Shown: one piece after another, positions 14,399-22,783 of the stretch
Layout: the number at the start of each line of letters is the position of its first letter
Numbering within the stretch: position 1 is the stretch's first letter
Source: Streptomyces fungicidicus
GTDB lineage: Bacteria; Actinomycetota; Actinomycetes; Streptomycetales; Streptomycetaceae
Assembly: GCF_003665435.1 (NCBI RefSeq)
Contig: NZ_CP023407.1
Span: forward strand, 3,286,001 to 3,350,000
Length of the DNA: 64,000 bases
Reading direction: 5' to 3'
Notes under the pieces: model-generated
Seen by the model: the letters and a program-made list of their open reading frames with translations, nothing else
Database searches by the model: none
Told to the model about the DNA's origin: nothing
Program-made: the position numbers and the translations under genes

Positions 14399-16384
14399 TG
14401 TCGGGTCCCAGTTGATGCCTGACGTTCGGGTCTCACCTGATGCTTGACGGTGGGCCTAGACAACATCGGAAATTTTGTGGGGCTTGTTGGCTTTCACGTT
14501 ACGGACCGGGACGTCGGTGGTGCGCCGGATGACTCGGATCTGGCCGTCGAGGTCGACGGTGATCGTGGTGTCCGAGACGTGGACGGTCACGGTCTGGCCT
14601 GCGTAGGGGCGACCGAGGGAGACGGTCTGGCGGCAGACCATGACCGTGCCCACCGCGCTGACCTTCCGCTGCACCCGGACCGGCTCGACACGGGGCCGGG
14701 GCGGCGGGCCGGCAGGCCGCAGACCCCGCACCCTGCGGACTTCCTCGCCGGTCAGCGGGTTGGGCCGCACTCGCAGCAGTTCCCGTGAGGACGGATCGAA
14801 GAACGACAGCGTCTCGTCGTCGATGCGGACACCCACCTGGCGGCCGCCGAGGATCTCCGCCGCCAGCACCTGGTGGCCGCCCAGGCCCACCAGGCCGCTG
14901 TTGTTCACGACCCGGTCCACCTCGAACGCGGCCCCGTCACTGTCACCGGCGGGAAGCGGCGGAGGGCCGGCCGCACGACCGCCCCGGGCCGCCAGCCGCC
15001 CCAGATCCGCAACCGACAGATGCGACCGCACCGTCTTGATCCGCGTCCCGGCGATCAGCAGATGGATCACCGACGTGTCCGCCCAGAACGTCACCGTCAG
15101 CCCCGCCCGGGCCGGCCCCAGCCAGAACTGCTTGCCCGCGACCTGCAGATTCCCACTCGCCGGCACCACCCGCTCGAACTCCACCGGCCCACCCGCCTCC
15201 ACCGGCACCGGGGCCAGCCCCGGAAGGCCGGGCGACACGGGCGCCTCAACGACCGGTTCCGGCTCCGCGGGAGGTGTCCGCTGCGGCGGCACCACCGCCA
15301 GCATCCCGGGCACCCTCAGGCCCAGCATGTCCCGCTCCTCGTCTGGAACGGGGGTGAACCGGTCGGCGGGAGACTGCATGTCCAGCGCCTGATGCGGACG
15401 CATCGAGTTGTATTCATCCACCCACACATCCAGCGCCGCCTGAGCATCCTCGATGCTCACGAAGGCGCCGCAGTCGTCGAGGAGTTCGCGCCGCAGCGTC
15501 TGGTGGAACCGCTCGACCTTGCCCGTCGTGGTCGGCGAGGCCGGCTGGGTGAGCCGGTGGGCGATCCCGTTCTCCCGGCAGATCCGGTCGAACAGCACCT
15601 CACCGCCATGCCCGAACCGGTCGGTGAACTGCTTGCCGTTGTCGGTCAGCACCTCTTCCGGCACTCCGAACCGCTGCAAGGCCCTCGCGAACGCCGAGCA
15701 GACCGCCCGACCGGTCGCCCGCTCCACCACCGACGCGATCACGCAGTACCGGGAATGGTCGTCCACCCCGGTCACGACCTTCGCCTCGGTCAACTCACCC
15801 GTCACTGGGTCGACGAGCATCACACCGCCGACGATGTCCATCTGCCACAACTGCATCGGACGGTCCCGCTGCCAGCGCTTGTAATCCGACCGCTTCCGGC
15901 GCCGCACCCCCGGCTCCACCAGCCCATGACGGACCAGGATCCGATACACGGTCATCCGCGACGGCACCGGCAGGACTGCCCCGGACTTCTCCAGCACGAA
16001 CGCGATCCGCCGCGGCCCCCACTTCGAGTGCTTGCGCCGCAGCTCACACACCGCCGCCTCCACCTCGGCAGACGCCTGATGCGGACACGACGCCGGCCTA
16101 CGCGACCGATCCGCCAACCCAGCCAGGCCCGAGGCCTCATACCGGGACTTCCACCCGCTCACCGTCTGCCGCGACACCCCCAGCGAGGCGGCGACCTCCG
16201 TCACCGTCGCACCCGCCAGCACCGCAAGCACAGCCCGGTATCTCTGCTCGACAACCGACAACTCCACCAGCGCCAATCCCGGCCTCCCCACACGCACCGC
16301 AACGACGCGCACAGAAAAGCCGAACACGGCCACTGTCAACCATCAGCTGGGACCGAACTGTCAAGCATCTACTGGGACCGGACA
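14399..16384 (-). mobile_element. IS481-family insertion sequence, 1986 bp
   Basis: The left end begins TGTCGGGTCCCAGTTGATG and the right end finishes CATCTACTGGGACCGGACA. These form imperfect terminal inverted repeats starting TGTC and ending GACA. A second internal repeat of the GGGTC-TGATGC-TTGAC type occurs just inside the left end (about 14427-14452). The element carries one leftward transposase gene and is flanked by 14-bp direct repeats, so its ends are well defined. The reading frame is intact, so it may still be mobile. Confidence 0.85.
14456..16339 (-). CDS. IS481-family DDE transposase
   Basis: The 627-residue protein has an N-terminal HTH (AVLAGATVTEVAASLGVSRQTVSGWKSRYEASG) and an rve integrase core. 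The catalytic residues are the Asp in LWQMDIVGG, the Asp in EVLTDNGKQF and the Glu in TTGKVERFHQTLRRELL. The spacing and the motif DEYNSMRPHQALDMQSPADRF are typical of IS481. A C-terminal extension of about 270 residues contains repeated beta segments with VRRVRGLRPAGPPPRPRVEPV linkers. It is much longer than minimal IS481 transposases. The initiation codon is uncertain; ATG at 16339 is the longest option inside the right inverted repeat. Confidence 0.9.
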   Translation of the reverse strand: MTVAVFGFSVRVVAVRVGRPGLALVELSVVEQRYRAVLAVLAGATVTEVAASLGVSRQTVSGWKSRYEASGLAGLADRSRRPASCPHQASAEVEAAVCELRRKHSKWGPRRIAFVLEKSGAVLPVPSRMTVYRILVRHGLVEPGVRRRKRSDYKRWQRDRPMQLWQMDIVGGVMLVDPVTGELTEAKVVTGVDDHSRYCVIASVVERATGRAVCSAFARALQRFGVPEEVLTDNGKQFTDRFGHGGEVLFDRICRENGIAHRLTQPASPTTTGKVERFHQTLRRELLDDCGAFVSIEDAQAALDVWVDEYNSMRPHQALDMQSPADRFTPVPDEERDMLGLRVPGMLAVVPPQRTPPAEPEPVVEAPVSPGLPGLAPVPVEAGGPVEFERVVPASGNLQVAGKQFWLGPARAGLTVTFWADTSVIHLLIAGTRIKTVRSHLSVADLGRLAARGGRAAGPPPLPAGDSDGAAFEVDRVVNNSGLVGLGGHQVLAAEILGGRQVGVRIDDETLSFFDPSSRELLRVRPNPLTGEEVRRVRGLRPAGPPPRPRVEPVRVQRKVSAVGTVMVCRQTVSLGRPYAGQTVTVHVSDTTITVDLDGQIRVIRRTTDVPVRNVKANKPHKISDVV

Positions 16385-16398
16385 CACCCGTAGCCCGA
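16385..16398 (+). repeat. IS target duplication, right copy
   Basis: Exact copy of the 14-bp sequence at 14385-14398, immediately after the IS right end. Confidence 0.75.
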
Positions 16399-16818
16399 GC
16401 GTGATTCAAACTTTCTCTACTGGTTCAAGGCCCGCGCACGGCGCGGGCGCGCGCCGCCTCTGCGGCGCGGCCTGCCTCCTGTCTTCGCCCCGGCTGGCCG
16501 CGCCCGGCGGCGCGCTGATGGCTGCGAGCATGGGTCGAAAAACCCTCTGTGGCTGAGGCCGGTCGGCTCCACGGCTTTAGCCACCTCCCTGGTTCGGGTC
16601 CCGCGTCGAGCAAGACCAGGGGGCCACTCGCGCACATTGCGGGCAGGTCCAAAGCCTGCCCGAGTTTCCAACCAGTGTACGGCCCCCTGATCATGCTCGA
16701 CCCCAAACCGTGCAGGCCACCGGCCAAACCTGTTCCGCCGACCTCTCATTAAAAACATCAGCCGATCAGGCTGACCGGACGCTAGGCTACCCCGAAGACC
16801 AACTCTGGGGGCTCACAG
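16399..16818. other. Non-coding stretch between IS and DUF4145 gene
   Basis: No convincing gene is seen in these 420 bp. It holds GC-rich inverted sequences near 16430-16480 and a perfect hairpin CGGGCAGG-N7-CCTGCCCG at 16640-16662. Base composition falls sharply after about 16750, at the start of the lower-GC cargo. A terminator, replication-related hairpins or AICE remnants are all possible. Confidence 0.4.
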
Positions 16819-17625
16819 ATGAGCGATTTTTACGGCAAGCAGGAGCTTCACAAAGCCGCGGATAAGTTCCCGGCAGGTAAATGGCCACGACTCCTCTGCC
16901 CCCGTTGCGAAAGCGGAACACTGCAAGTAAGGGATGCAGACAGTGTAATGAAAGTCGAGGCCGCTGATTCTGCATCGGAGCTCTGGAAGCAGCATGAGGG
17001 ATGGGAGCCCGACTGGGTTTACGGCTACTTTCATGGGGTTTTGCACTGCTCATATTCCGAGTGCGGCGAACCTACCATCGTCACGGGCGAATACAAGGTC
17101 GACGCTATACCTGATCCCGATTGGGGGATCGATTACGAAGAGAGACTGCGACTGCGGTTTTCGATTCCTGCACTGTGCATCATGAAAATTCCGGAGAATT
17201 GCCCGAAGCCTGTCAAGGATCGCATTCAGGACGCCGCAAAGTTACTGTGGAGCGATCCGGCATCTGCCGCCAATCGCCTTCGCTCTGCTATTGAGGAACT
17301 CCTCACATCGCAGAGGATACCGCGGACCAAGCTAATTTCCAGGGCAGGAGCTCAATCCAAGCGACGCAAGAGACTAAGCACGCACGAACGCATCATCATG
17401 CTCAAGGCAAGAGAACCTGACGCGGCGAACCTACTGGAGGCAGTTAAATGGATCGGTAACAGTGGAAGCCACGAAGGGTCGGTACGACCGGATGATGTGC
17501 TCAATGGGGTCGCCCTCTTGGAACATGCATTGCACGATCTATATGACGATAGAGGAAAAGAGCTAGCCAGGATCGCCAAGGAGATTAATGCAAGGAAAGG
17601 ACCCGTACGCAAAGGAAACAGGTGA
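16819..17625 (+). CDS. DUF4145 protein with N-terminal zinc ribbon
   Basis: The 268-residue cytoplasmic protein has paired cysteines (LLCPRCESGTL, then LHCSYSECGEP) that suggest a zinc ribbon. Its C-terminal helical part matches DUF4145: ALCIMKIPENCPKPVKDRIQDAAKLLWSDPASAANRLRSAIEELLTSQ, then LLEAVKWIGNSGSHEGSVRPDDVLNGVALLEHALHDLY. DUF4145 proteins often occur near restriction-modification and other defence genes; the biochemical role is unknown. The gene uses AT-rich codons unlike its neighbours, including a TTA codon at 17242-17244. In Streptomyces a TTA would make translation depend on the bldA tRNA. Composition suggests recent transfer. ATG at 16819 follows GGGGG at moderate distance. Confidence 0.78.
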   Translation: MSDFYGKQELHKAADKFPAGKWPRLLCPRCESGTLQVRDADSVMKVEAADSASELWKQHEGWEPDWVYGYFHGVLHCSYSECGEPTIVTGEYKVDAIPDPDWGIDYEERLRLRFSIPALCIMKIPENCPKPVKDRIQDAAKLLWSDPASAANRLRSAIEELLTSQRIPRTKLISRAGAQSKRRKRLSTHERIIMLKAREPDAANLLEAVKWIGNSGSHEGSVRPDDVLNGVALLEHALHDLYDDRGKELARIAKEINARKGPVRKGNR

Positions 17626-17960
17626 AGAACTCGACAAAATGATCACACGCGAGGGCATGTGACCTAGCGTGATGCGCCGGCCTTCTCAGGCGAATCATAA
17701 GACGCAAGAACGAGAACGGCCCCGATCCGGCTGCTGGGGGGCGTTGGCACGCTACCCAAGAAGCGGCAGGCGCGGCCACGCAAGCTGACTAACTGACGGG
17801 GCGGAGCCGCCGGAAATCGTATTCCTGCCTCCATTCTTCGGCTTGCATCCCGAGAGAATTACGGCGAGGCGAGAGGGCATACCGCTCCGAGATACCTTGG
17901 AGCGACTGAGGTTGAGTGACCAAGCCGGCATTGGGTCATCCGGCGTGAGCGCCTAACTGA
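17626..17960. other. Non-coding stretch after DUF4145 gene
   Basis: I see no supported gene in these 335 bp; all frames are short and lack typical codon use. The segment leads into the direct repeat at 17961. Confidence 0.4.
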
Positions 17961-18080
17961 GTGATAACGCCAGCGGACAGCGGCGGACACTCAGGCACAC
18001 TTGCGGACCATCGCAGCAGGTAAGTGGCAGACCAGCCCAGGGTCAAGCGCCCGCTCACGTCGCTTCGGGACGAAGAGGCC
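17961..18080 (+). repeat. Island direct repeat A with tRNA-Pro-like core
   Basis: About 120 bp align with 31562-31677 in the same orientation, sharing blocks such as GTGAYAACGCC, CGGCGGAC, ACCAGCCCA and, at the end, GCTTCGGGACGAAGAGG. The last block matches, from memory, the anticodon loop and 3' stem of Streptomyces tRNA-Pro(CGG), a known AICE target. Similarity stops right after GAGGYC. It is interpreted as an attachment-site remnant. Confidence 0.6.
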
Positions 18081-18135
18081 AGCGGATGCGAGCGCTTACT
18101 CCGGAATTTCTCCGGAGCATACCGGAGTCATTCCG

Positions 18136-18927
18136 TCATCCACCTAAGGCTAAAGGACGTGGAAGGTCTGCATCTGCTGTGAGGAAGTTTTTCACCTTGC
18201 CCATCTGCGCCGAGAAGCCAACCGGGCTGTGGTCCGCGAGGACATCGAGGTGATCCGCAGGCCAATCCTGGGGCACACCTTTCAAAATCACCAACCGTTG
18301 GTTAAAATCGTAGTCAGCCCTTCCAATCCGCTGCACAAGCGACAAGGCGTGCTCAATGCCTGCCTCAGTGCCGCCAACCGCTTGAATAATCACCGGCCTT
18401 GTTGGCGCGTCAACCCTAGCTGTGGGACGTACCTGAGAGCCGCGGGGCAGCCTGATCGTGGGTCGTTTGGTGTAGTGCATATGAGCAGCATCTAGGAAGT
18501 CGTAGAGCTGCCTGATCAGTGGACTTTCTCGCTCAGGCGCTACCATCCAGCGCAGCCCATCAGCGGTGAGCATGGCACTAGCGATATCGGACGCCAACTG
18601 CTCCGCTTGTTTGACCGGGCGCCGGCCTACAATGCGTCCGTCAACTTCCCTCAGGTGGAAGGCGGCCAGCAACTCGGTCCATGCGGCTGCCGCCTTAGTC
18701 GTTCCCCATACGTCGATCCCTGCGTCGGCCAGCCGGGCAGCGGTCCTGCCGCCGTCGCTGGCAAGTGCATCGTTGCCTGATACCCGGATCAGGACGGTGA
18801 CTCCGTCACCATCGGCAAAGTATTGGCGGCCAGTGAGCGCGATCGTGCCAGGCTTGTTGCCAGGCGCGATGTGCCAGCACTTCAACGCACTGCCGAGGCG
18901 CTCGTCGATGTAACTCGGAGTGCTCAC
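18136..18927 (-). CDS. DUF1828-like protein of a two-gene unit
   Basis: The 263-residue protein starts at GTG 18927 (VSTPSYIDERLG), which overlaps the stop of the preceding gene as GTGA. Its N-terminal half (KPGTIALTGRQYFADGDGVTVLIRVSGNDALASDGGRTAARLADAGIDVWG) resembles DUF1828, a domain found in phage and defence-associated proteins. In that family a strand-rich unit ends in a conserved D-D/G-G-x-T-like motif. The C-terminal part has no match I recognise. The tight coupling suggests that both products act together. A phage-defence or toxin-antitoxin role is inference from context. Confidence 0.6.
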   Translation of the reverse strand: MSTPSYIDERLGSALKCWHIAPGNKPGTIALTGRQYFADGDGVTVLIRVSGNDALASDGGRTAARLADAGIDVWGTTKAAAAWTELLAAFHLREVDGRIVGRRPVKQAEQLASDIASAMLTADGLRWMVAPERESPLIRQLYDFLDAAHMHYTKRPTIRLPRGSQVRPTARVDAPTRPVIIQAVGGTEAGIEHALSLVQRIGRADYDFNQRLVILKGVPQDWPADHLDVLADHSPVGFSAQMGKVKNFLTADADLPRPLALGG

Positions 18928-19487
18928 GGGTAGTCCTCCAGTCCATCGAACGTGGGCTGCGTCAGTGGAACCGCTGGCGGCACCCAGGCGTAGGCCCCTC
19001 CTATCGTCATCTTGCACTCTGCGATGAAATCGCGCACTACCCGGTCGTACTCCTCATCCATGCTTTCGAGCGTTGCGCCGAGGATCGGGTCTGGGTTGTG
19101 GCGTATGTCGTTGGGGGCGTAGACGTCCTTGTTGCCTCGGGCCTTGCTCCACTTGTGCTTGTGAGTACGGTTGAGGTAACCCTCACCGGTCTCACGGTCG
19201 AGGTGAGTGCCACGGATGTCCAGTCGCTTCAGGCAGGTTCTATCTGACGGGTGAAGCACCATGAGGGTGTACTCCCAGAGCACATCGAGCCCTATGCGCA
19301 TCCGCAGTTCCAACCGACATGATAAGTCGGTCTTAAGCGGTGCCCACGCCTCAACGTGGACGGGTTTGTGTGCACGCTTCGGCATGTTCTTCTGCTTCCA
19401 GGTCAGCGGCGTGTTCAGTACTCCCCCTACCGTTCCACTGAAGATCTTTTCGGCCAAGGCGTCGGTCATCTCGTCGTCAGGTTGCAC
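18924..19487 (-). CDS. Unknown basic protein, partner of the DUF1828-like gene
   Basis: The 187-residue protein includes CLKRLDIRGTHLDRETGEGYLNRTHKHKWSKARGNKDVYAPNDI, a His-rich segment between strands. This pattern recalls DUF6978-type proteins that have an R-x-D-x-x-G ... H-x-H signature and can sit beside DUF1828 genes; that resemblance is weak. I chose the GTG at 19487 because a GGAAGGGGGG stretch precedes it; ATG at 19514 or 19469 are alternatives. It is the first gene of the two-gene unit and shows no signal peptide or membrane segment. No catalytic function can be named. Confidence 0.55.
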   Translation of the reverse strand: MQPDDEMTDALAEKIFSGTVGGVLNTPLTWKQKNMPKRAHKPVHVEAWAPLKTDLSCRLELRMRIGLDVLWEYTLMVLHPSDRTCLKRLDIRGTHLDRETGEGYLNRTHKHKWSKARGNKDVYAPNDIRHNPDPILGATLESMDEEYDRVVRDFIAECKMTIGGAYAWVPPAVPLTQPTFDGLEDYP

Positions 19488-19843
19488 CTGCCCCCCTTCC
19501 TCCCTGCGAAGCACAGACGTTAGCGCTGGGAGAGCGACTCTGCACCGTGCGGTACCAAATCGCTCCCAAGAGGTATTCGAGCAGCGGTTTCGAATCAGAC
19601 CATGATCCCGGACTACAACCGCTCACCACAGACGACGCTGCCGCGCGTGCGGGCCGTCTCTGGGCCGTGCGGGGGCGCACAACGACGACCAACGCTGAGT
19701 ATCACTGACAGCAAAGTCACAGGTCGCAGCGTTGATCGACTACACGGTCACAGGTCAGAAACCTGGCCCTTCACTTCTAGCTGTCCCCTCGCGAAGCCCT
19801 TGGGAGAGCCCTTCCCTCCTGACCAGGGCAAGGGCAAGGGCAG
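19488..19843. other. Intergenic stretch between DUF1828 unit and hsdR
   Basis: No gene is supported here. The stretch should hold the promoter of the leftward DUF1828 unit. The end of the hsdR transcript falls near 19800-19843, where a GGGCAAGGGCAAGGGCAG repeat occurs but no strong hairpin. Confidence 0.4.
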
Positions 19844-22783
19844 CTAGTAGTATTCCCGGATGTATCCCAGTGCCTTCCCGAAGACATCCTGGTCACGGAT
19901 CTTGAACTTGATGTAGAGCGCCTTGCGGAGCGCCTGCTGGACGAGACGATCGCCTTCGCTGGTGCTCTGCCAGCCGTCAAAGCGGACGGTACGGACGACG
20001 GAGTCGACCTCGTCGACGACCTTCTCGACGATGATCGGGGTCTCCTCGCTCTTGAGCGACTCGAAGAGGTCGGTCAGGGCGGCCTTTCCGCGTTCCTCGC
20101 GGGGCACCTCGGCGGCGGCCTTCTCTGCTGCGACTGTGTCTCGCGCCAGCGCGAACAGTTCCTTGAGGAACTCCAGCGATGCTTGCTGGGAGTGGGCGTA
20201 CTTCTCCCGCAGAGCATTCAACCGCTGGCCGAGCTCGACGAAAGCCGGGTTGCCGACGTGCTTGGCGATGCGGGCGGTGATCCACTTCTCGACCTCCACG
20301 GGGTCGATGTCCTTGCGCTTGCCGGTCATCAGGTCCTCGATGACCTGCGCATCGAGGACGATGGTCTCCAGGTCGGTGCGGGGGACCTCGACGGTGACGT
20401 GCTCGTTTATGAGCTCGAGGGTCTTGGCGCCCAGCGTGTGCCAGACCAGCCGGCCGGTGACGTCGGTGGGCTGCACGGACTGGTAGACGTCGGTCAGCCA
20501 GCGGTAGTCCGACTCGTACTCGGACAGGATCGGGTCCGGGGAGAGGGTCTCCCACAGCTGGGCGACGACGCTGTACGCGGCTCCGAAGGCGTCGCGGGAC
20601 TCGTCGGAGTCGATCGCGGTCTGCGCCTGGATCAGGCCCTCATAGCCGCCCACGGTGCGGTCGACGCCTGGGAAGAACGCCAGAGCAGCCTCGATCGCGG
20701 GGCCGAGCTGCTCGCGGAGTACAGCGATGTTGGAGATGACCTGCTGGACGGACTTGTCGTCGAACTCGAAGGCCTTGGCGACGGCGTCAAAGATGCCGAG
20801 GTAGTCCACTATCAAGCCGTGGGTCTTCACGGGCGGGTAGACCCGGTTGGTGCGGCAGATTGCTTGGAGCAGGGTGTGTTCGCGCAGGGGTTTATCGATG
20901 TACTGGGCGTAGAGGATCGGGGCGTCGAAGCCGGTGAGCAGCTTCGCGGTCACAATGATGATCTTCAACGGGTCGGCCGGATCGTTGAAACGGGCGGTGA
21001 TCCGCTCCAGCTCCTCCCGACCCGGGGTCCACTGCTTCCACGCCGGCTTGTCGCTGCGGCTGGTGGACATCACGATCGTGGACACGTCCGGGCCGAGCAG
21101 GCGGTCGAGCTCCTCCTTGTACGCCACGCAGGTGGCCTTGTCGTAGACCACGATCTGCGCCTTGAAGCCCTGCGGCTCGACCTTGGTGGTGAAGTGCTCG
21201 GCAATGTCGGCGGCGATCTTGCGGACCCGGGCGGGGGCCTTGATCAGTGCCTCCAGGGAGGCGGCCTTCTTCGACAGGGTGGTGCGGTCCTCCTCGGTGA
21301 GCCCGTGGCGGTCGGCGAGCTCGTCGAAGGCCGTGGTGATCGCTTCCTCGTCCAGATGGATCTCCGAGAGGCGTGGCTCGAAGTGCAGCGGCAGGGTGGC
21401 GCCATCGCGGATGGAGTCGGAGAAGGAGTAGCGCGAGAGGTACCCGTGCTCGTCGGCGTCGGAGCCGAACCACATAAACGTGTTGCGGTCGCGCTTGTTG
21501 ATCGGCGTCCCGGTCAGCCCGATCAGGAACGCGTTGGGCAGCGCCTCGCGCATCTTGCGGCCGTAGTCGCCCTCCTGGGAGCGGTGAGCCTCGTCGACCA
21601 TCACGATGATGTTGTCACGTGCGTCCAGCACACCGGGGGCTTCGCCGAACTTGTGGATCGTGGTGATGATGATCTTCCGCGCCCCCGCAACCAGGAGTTC
21701 CTGTAGCTCCCTGCGGGACTCGGTGGAGACCAGGTTCGGTACGTCGGAGGCGTTGAACGTCGCGGTGATCTGGGTGTCCAGGTCGATCCGGTCGACCACG
21801 ATGAGCACCGTCGGCGAGGTCAGCCCCGCCATCGCGCGCAGCTTCCGCGCGGTGAACACCATCAGCAGCGACTTCCCTGATCCCTGGAAGTGCCAGATCA
21901 GCCCTTGCTTGATCCGCCCGTGCAGCACCCGCTCCACGATCAGGTTGGTCGCCTGGAACTGCTGGAACCGCGCTATCACCTTGATCTTGCGGTGCTTCTT
22001 GTCGGTCGCGAACAGCGTGAAGAACCGCAGGAAGTCCAAGATCAAATTCGGATCCAGAACGCCCTCGACCGCCTCCTTGACCGCCCCGAGGCCTACCTTC
22101 ACCGGCGTGTGGTCGTCACCGGACTCATCCGCCCGCCACGGTCCCCACAGCTCCACCGGCATCCCGACCGCCCCGTAGCGGAAGTCCTTGCCCTCGGTGG
22201 CGAAGTTGAGCACATTCGGCACGAGGAACGCCGGCACGTTGACTTCGTAGTCCTCCTTGACCTGCGCGGCCGCGTCGATCCAGGAGTACGCCGGCCGCAC
22301 CGGTGACTTCGCCTCCCCTACGACCAACGGGAAGCCGTTGCACCAGATCACCAGGTCGAAGCGCCGCTCCAGCCGCCCGACCCCGTAGGTCACCTCGGTG
22401 GAGACGAACCAGTTGTTCGCACCGTGCTCGCGGGGGTGGTCGAAGTCGATCAGTTTGACGGTCACATGCTCGCCATCGGGCCCGAACGGCATCGACTTCT
22501 GCCCTGTGAGCCAGGCCGCGAACTCCTCGTTCGCCACCACCGGATTCGGCGTGCTGCGCGCGGAGATCAAGATCGCCCGCAGCTGGTAGATCACCTCATC
22601 GGCCAGACGCGGATCCGCCTCGATGGCCGGGTTGAGGCGGATTAACGCCTCCCGCACCTGCTGCTCCAGCATGACCTCGTCGGTGCGCCGCGGCAGATGC
22701 CTCCCCGGCACGAACCGCACATCGACCGACTTCACCAGATCCCGGACGAAATCGCGCACGGTGTTAGCCTCGCTGAAGGTCAC
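19844..22783 (-). CDS. hsdR: Type I restriction endonuclease R subunit
   Basis: The 979-residue protein is the motor and nuclease subunit of the R2M2S complex. The N-terminal nuclease domain shows RRFDLVIWCNGFPLVVGEAKSP, the D...E-x-K signature. The SF2 helicase part has Walker A FQGSGKS (in IWHFQGSGKSLLMVF), DEAH-box VMVDEAHRSQEGDYG, and GLTGTPINKRDRNTF (motif III). Motif VI-like LLQAICRTNRVYPP follows. The C-terminal helical region binds the methylase core. The start ATG overlaps the hsdS stop by four bases (ATGA). It is the last of four overlapping genes, so expression is translationally linked to modification. Confidence 0.95.
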   Translation of the reverse strand: MTFSEANTVRDFVRDLVKSVDVRFVPGRHLPRRTDEVMLEQQVREALIRLNPAIEADPRLADEVIYQLRAILISARSTPNPVVANEEFAAWLTGQKSMPFGPDGEHVTVKLIDFDHPREHGANNWFVSTEVTYGVGRLERRFDLVIWCNGFPLVVGEAKSPVRPAYSWIDAAAQVKEDYEVNVPAFLVPNVLNFATEGKDFRYGAVGMPVELWGPWRADESGDDHTPVKVGLGAVKEAVEGVLDPNLILDFLRFFTLFATDKKHRKIKVIARFQQFQATNLIVERVLHGRIKQGLIWHFQGSGKSLLMVFTARKLRAMAGLTSPTVLIVVDRIDLDTQITATFNASDVPNLVSTESRRELQELLVAGARKIIITTIHKFGEAPGVLDARDNIIVMVDEAHRSQEGDYGRKMREALPNAFLIGLTGTPINKRDRNTFMWFGSDADEHGYLSRYSFSDSIRDGATLPLHFEPRLSEIHLDEEAITTAFDELADRHGLTEEDRTTLSKKAASLEALIKAPARVRKIAADIAEHFTTKVEPQGFKAQIVVYDKATCVAYKEELDRLLGPDVSTIVMSTSRSDKPAWKQWTPGREELERITARFNDPADPLKIIIVTAKLLTGFDAPILYAQYIDKPLREHTLLQAICRTNRVYPPVKTHGLIVDYLGIFDAVAKAFEFDDKSVQQVISNIAVLREQLGPAIEAALAFFPGVDRTVGGYEGLIQAQTAIDSDESRDAFGAAYSVVAQLWETLSPDPILSEYESDYRWLTDVYQSVQPTDVTGRLVWHTLGAKTLELINEHVTVEVPRTDLETIVLDAQVIEDLMTGKRKDIDPVEVEKWITARIAKHVGNPAFVELGQRLNALREKYAHSQQASLEFLKELFALARDTVAAEKAAAEVPREERGKAALTDLFESLKSEETPIIVEKVVDEVDSVVRTVRFDGWQSTSEGDRLVQQALRKALYIKFKIRDQDVFGKALGYIREYY

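Noticed and set aside
14455..14463. CCTAGACAA as another AICE operator half-site
   Set aside because: It is the stop-codon region of the IS transposase and lies inside the IS, so the match is probably chance.
14873..16393. 506-residue plus-strand frame opposite the transposase
   Set aside because: Pro/Arg/His-rich shadow translation; the DDE transposase on the other strand explains the open frame.
16640..16662. Hairpin as a definite terminator
   Set aside because: There is no assigned gene ending close upstream and no U-tract, so I kept it only as a note on the non-coding stretch.
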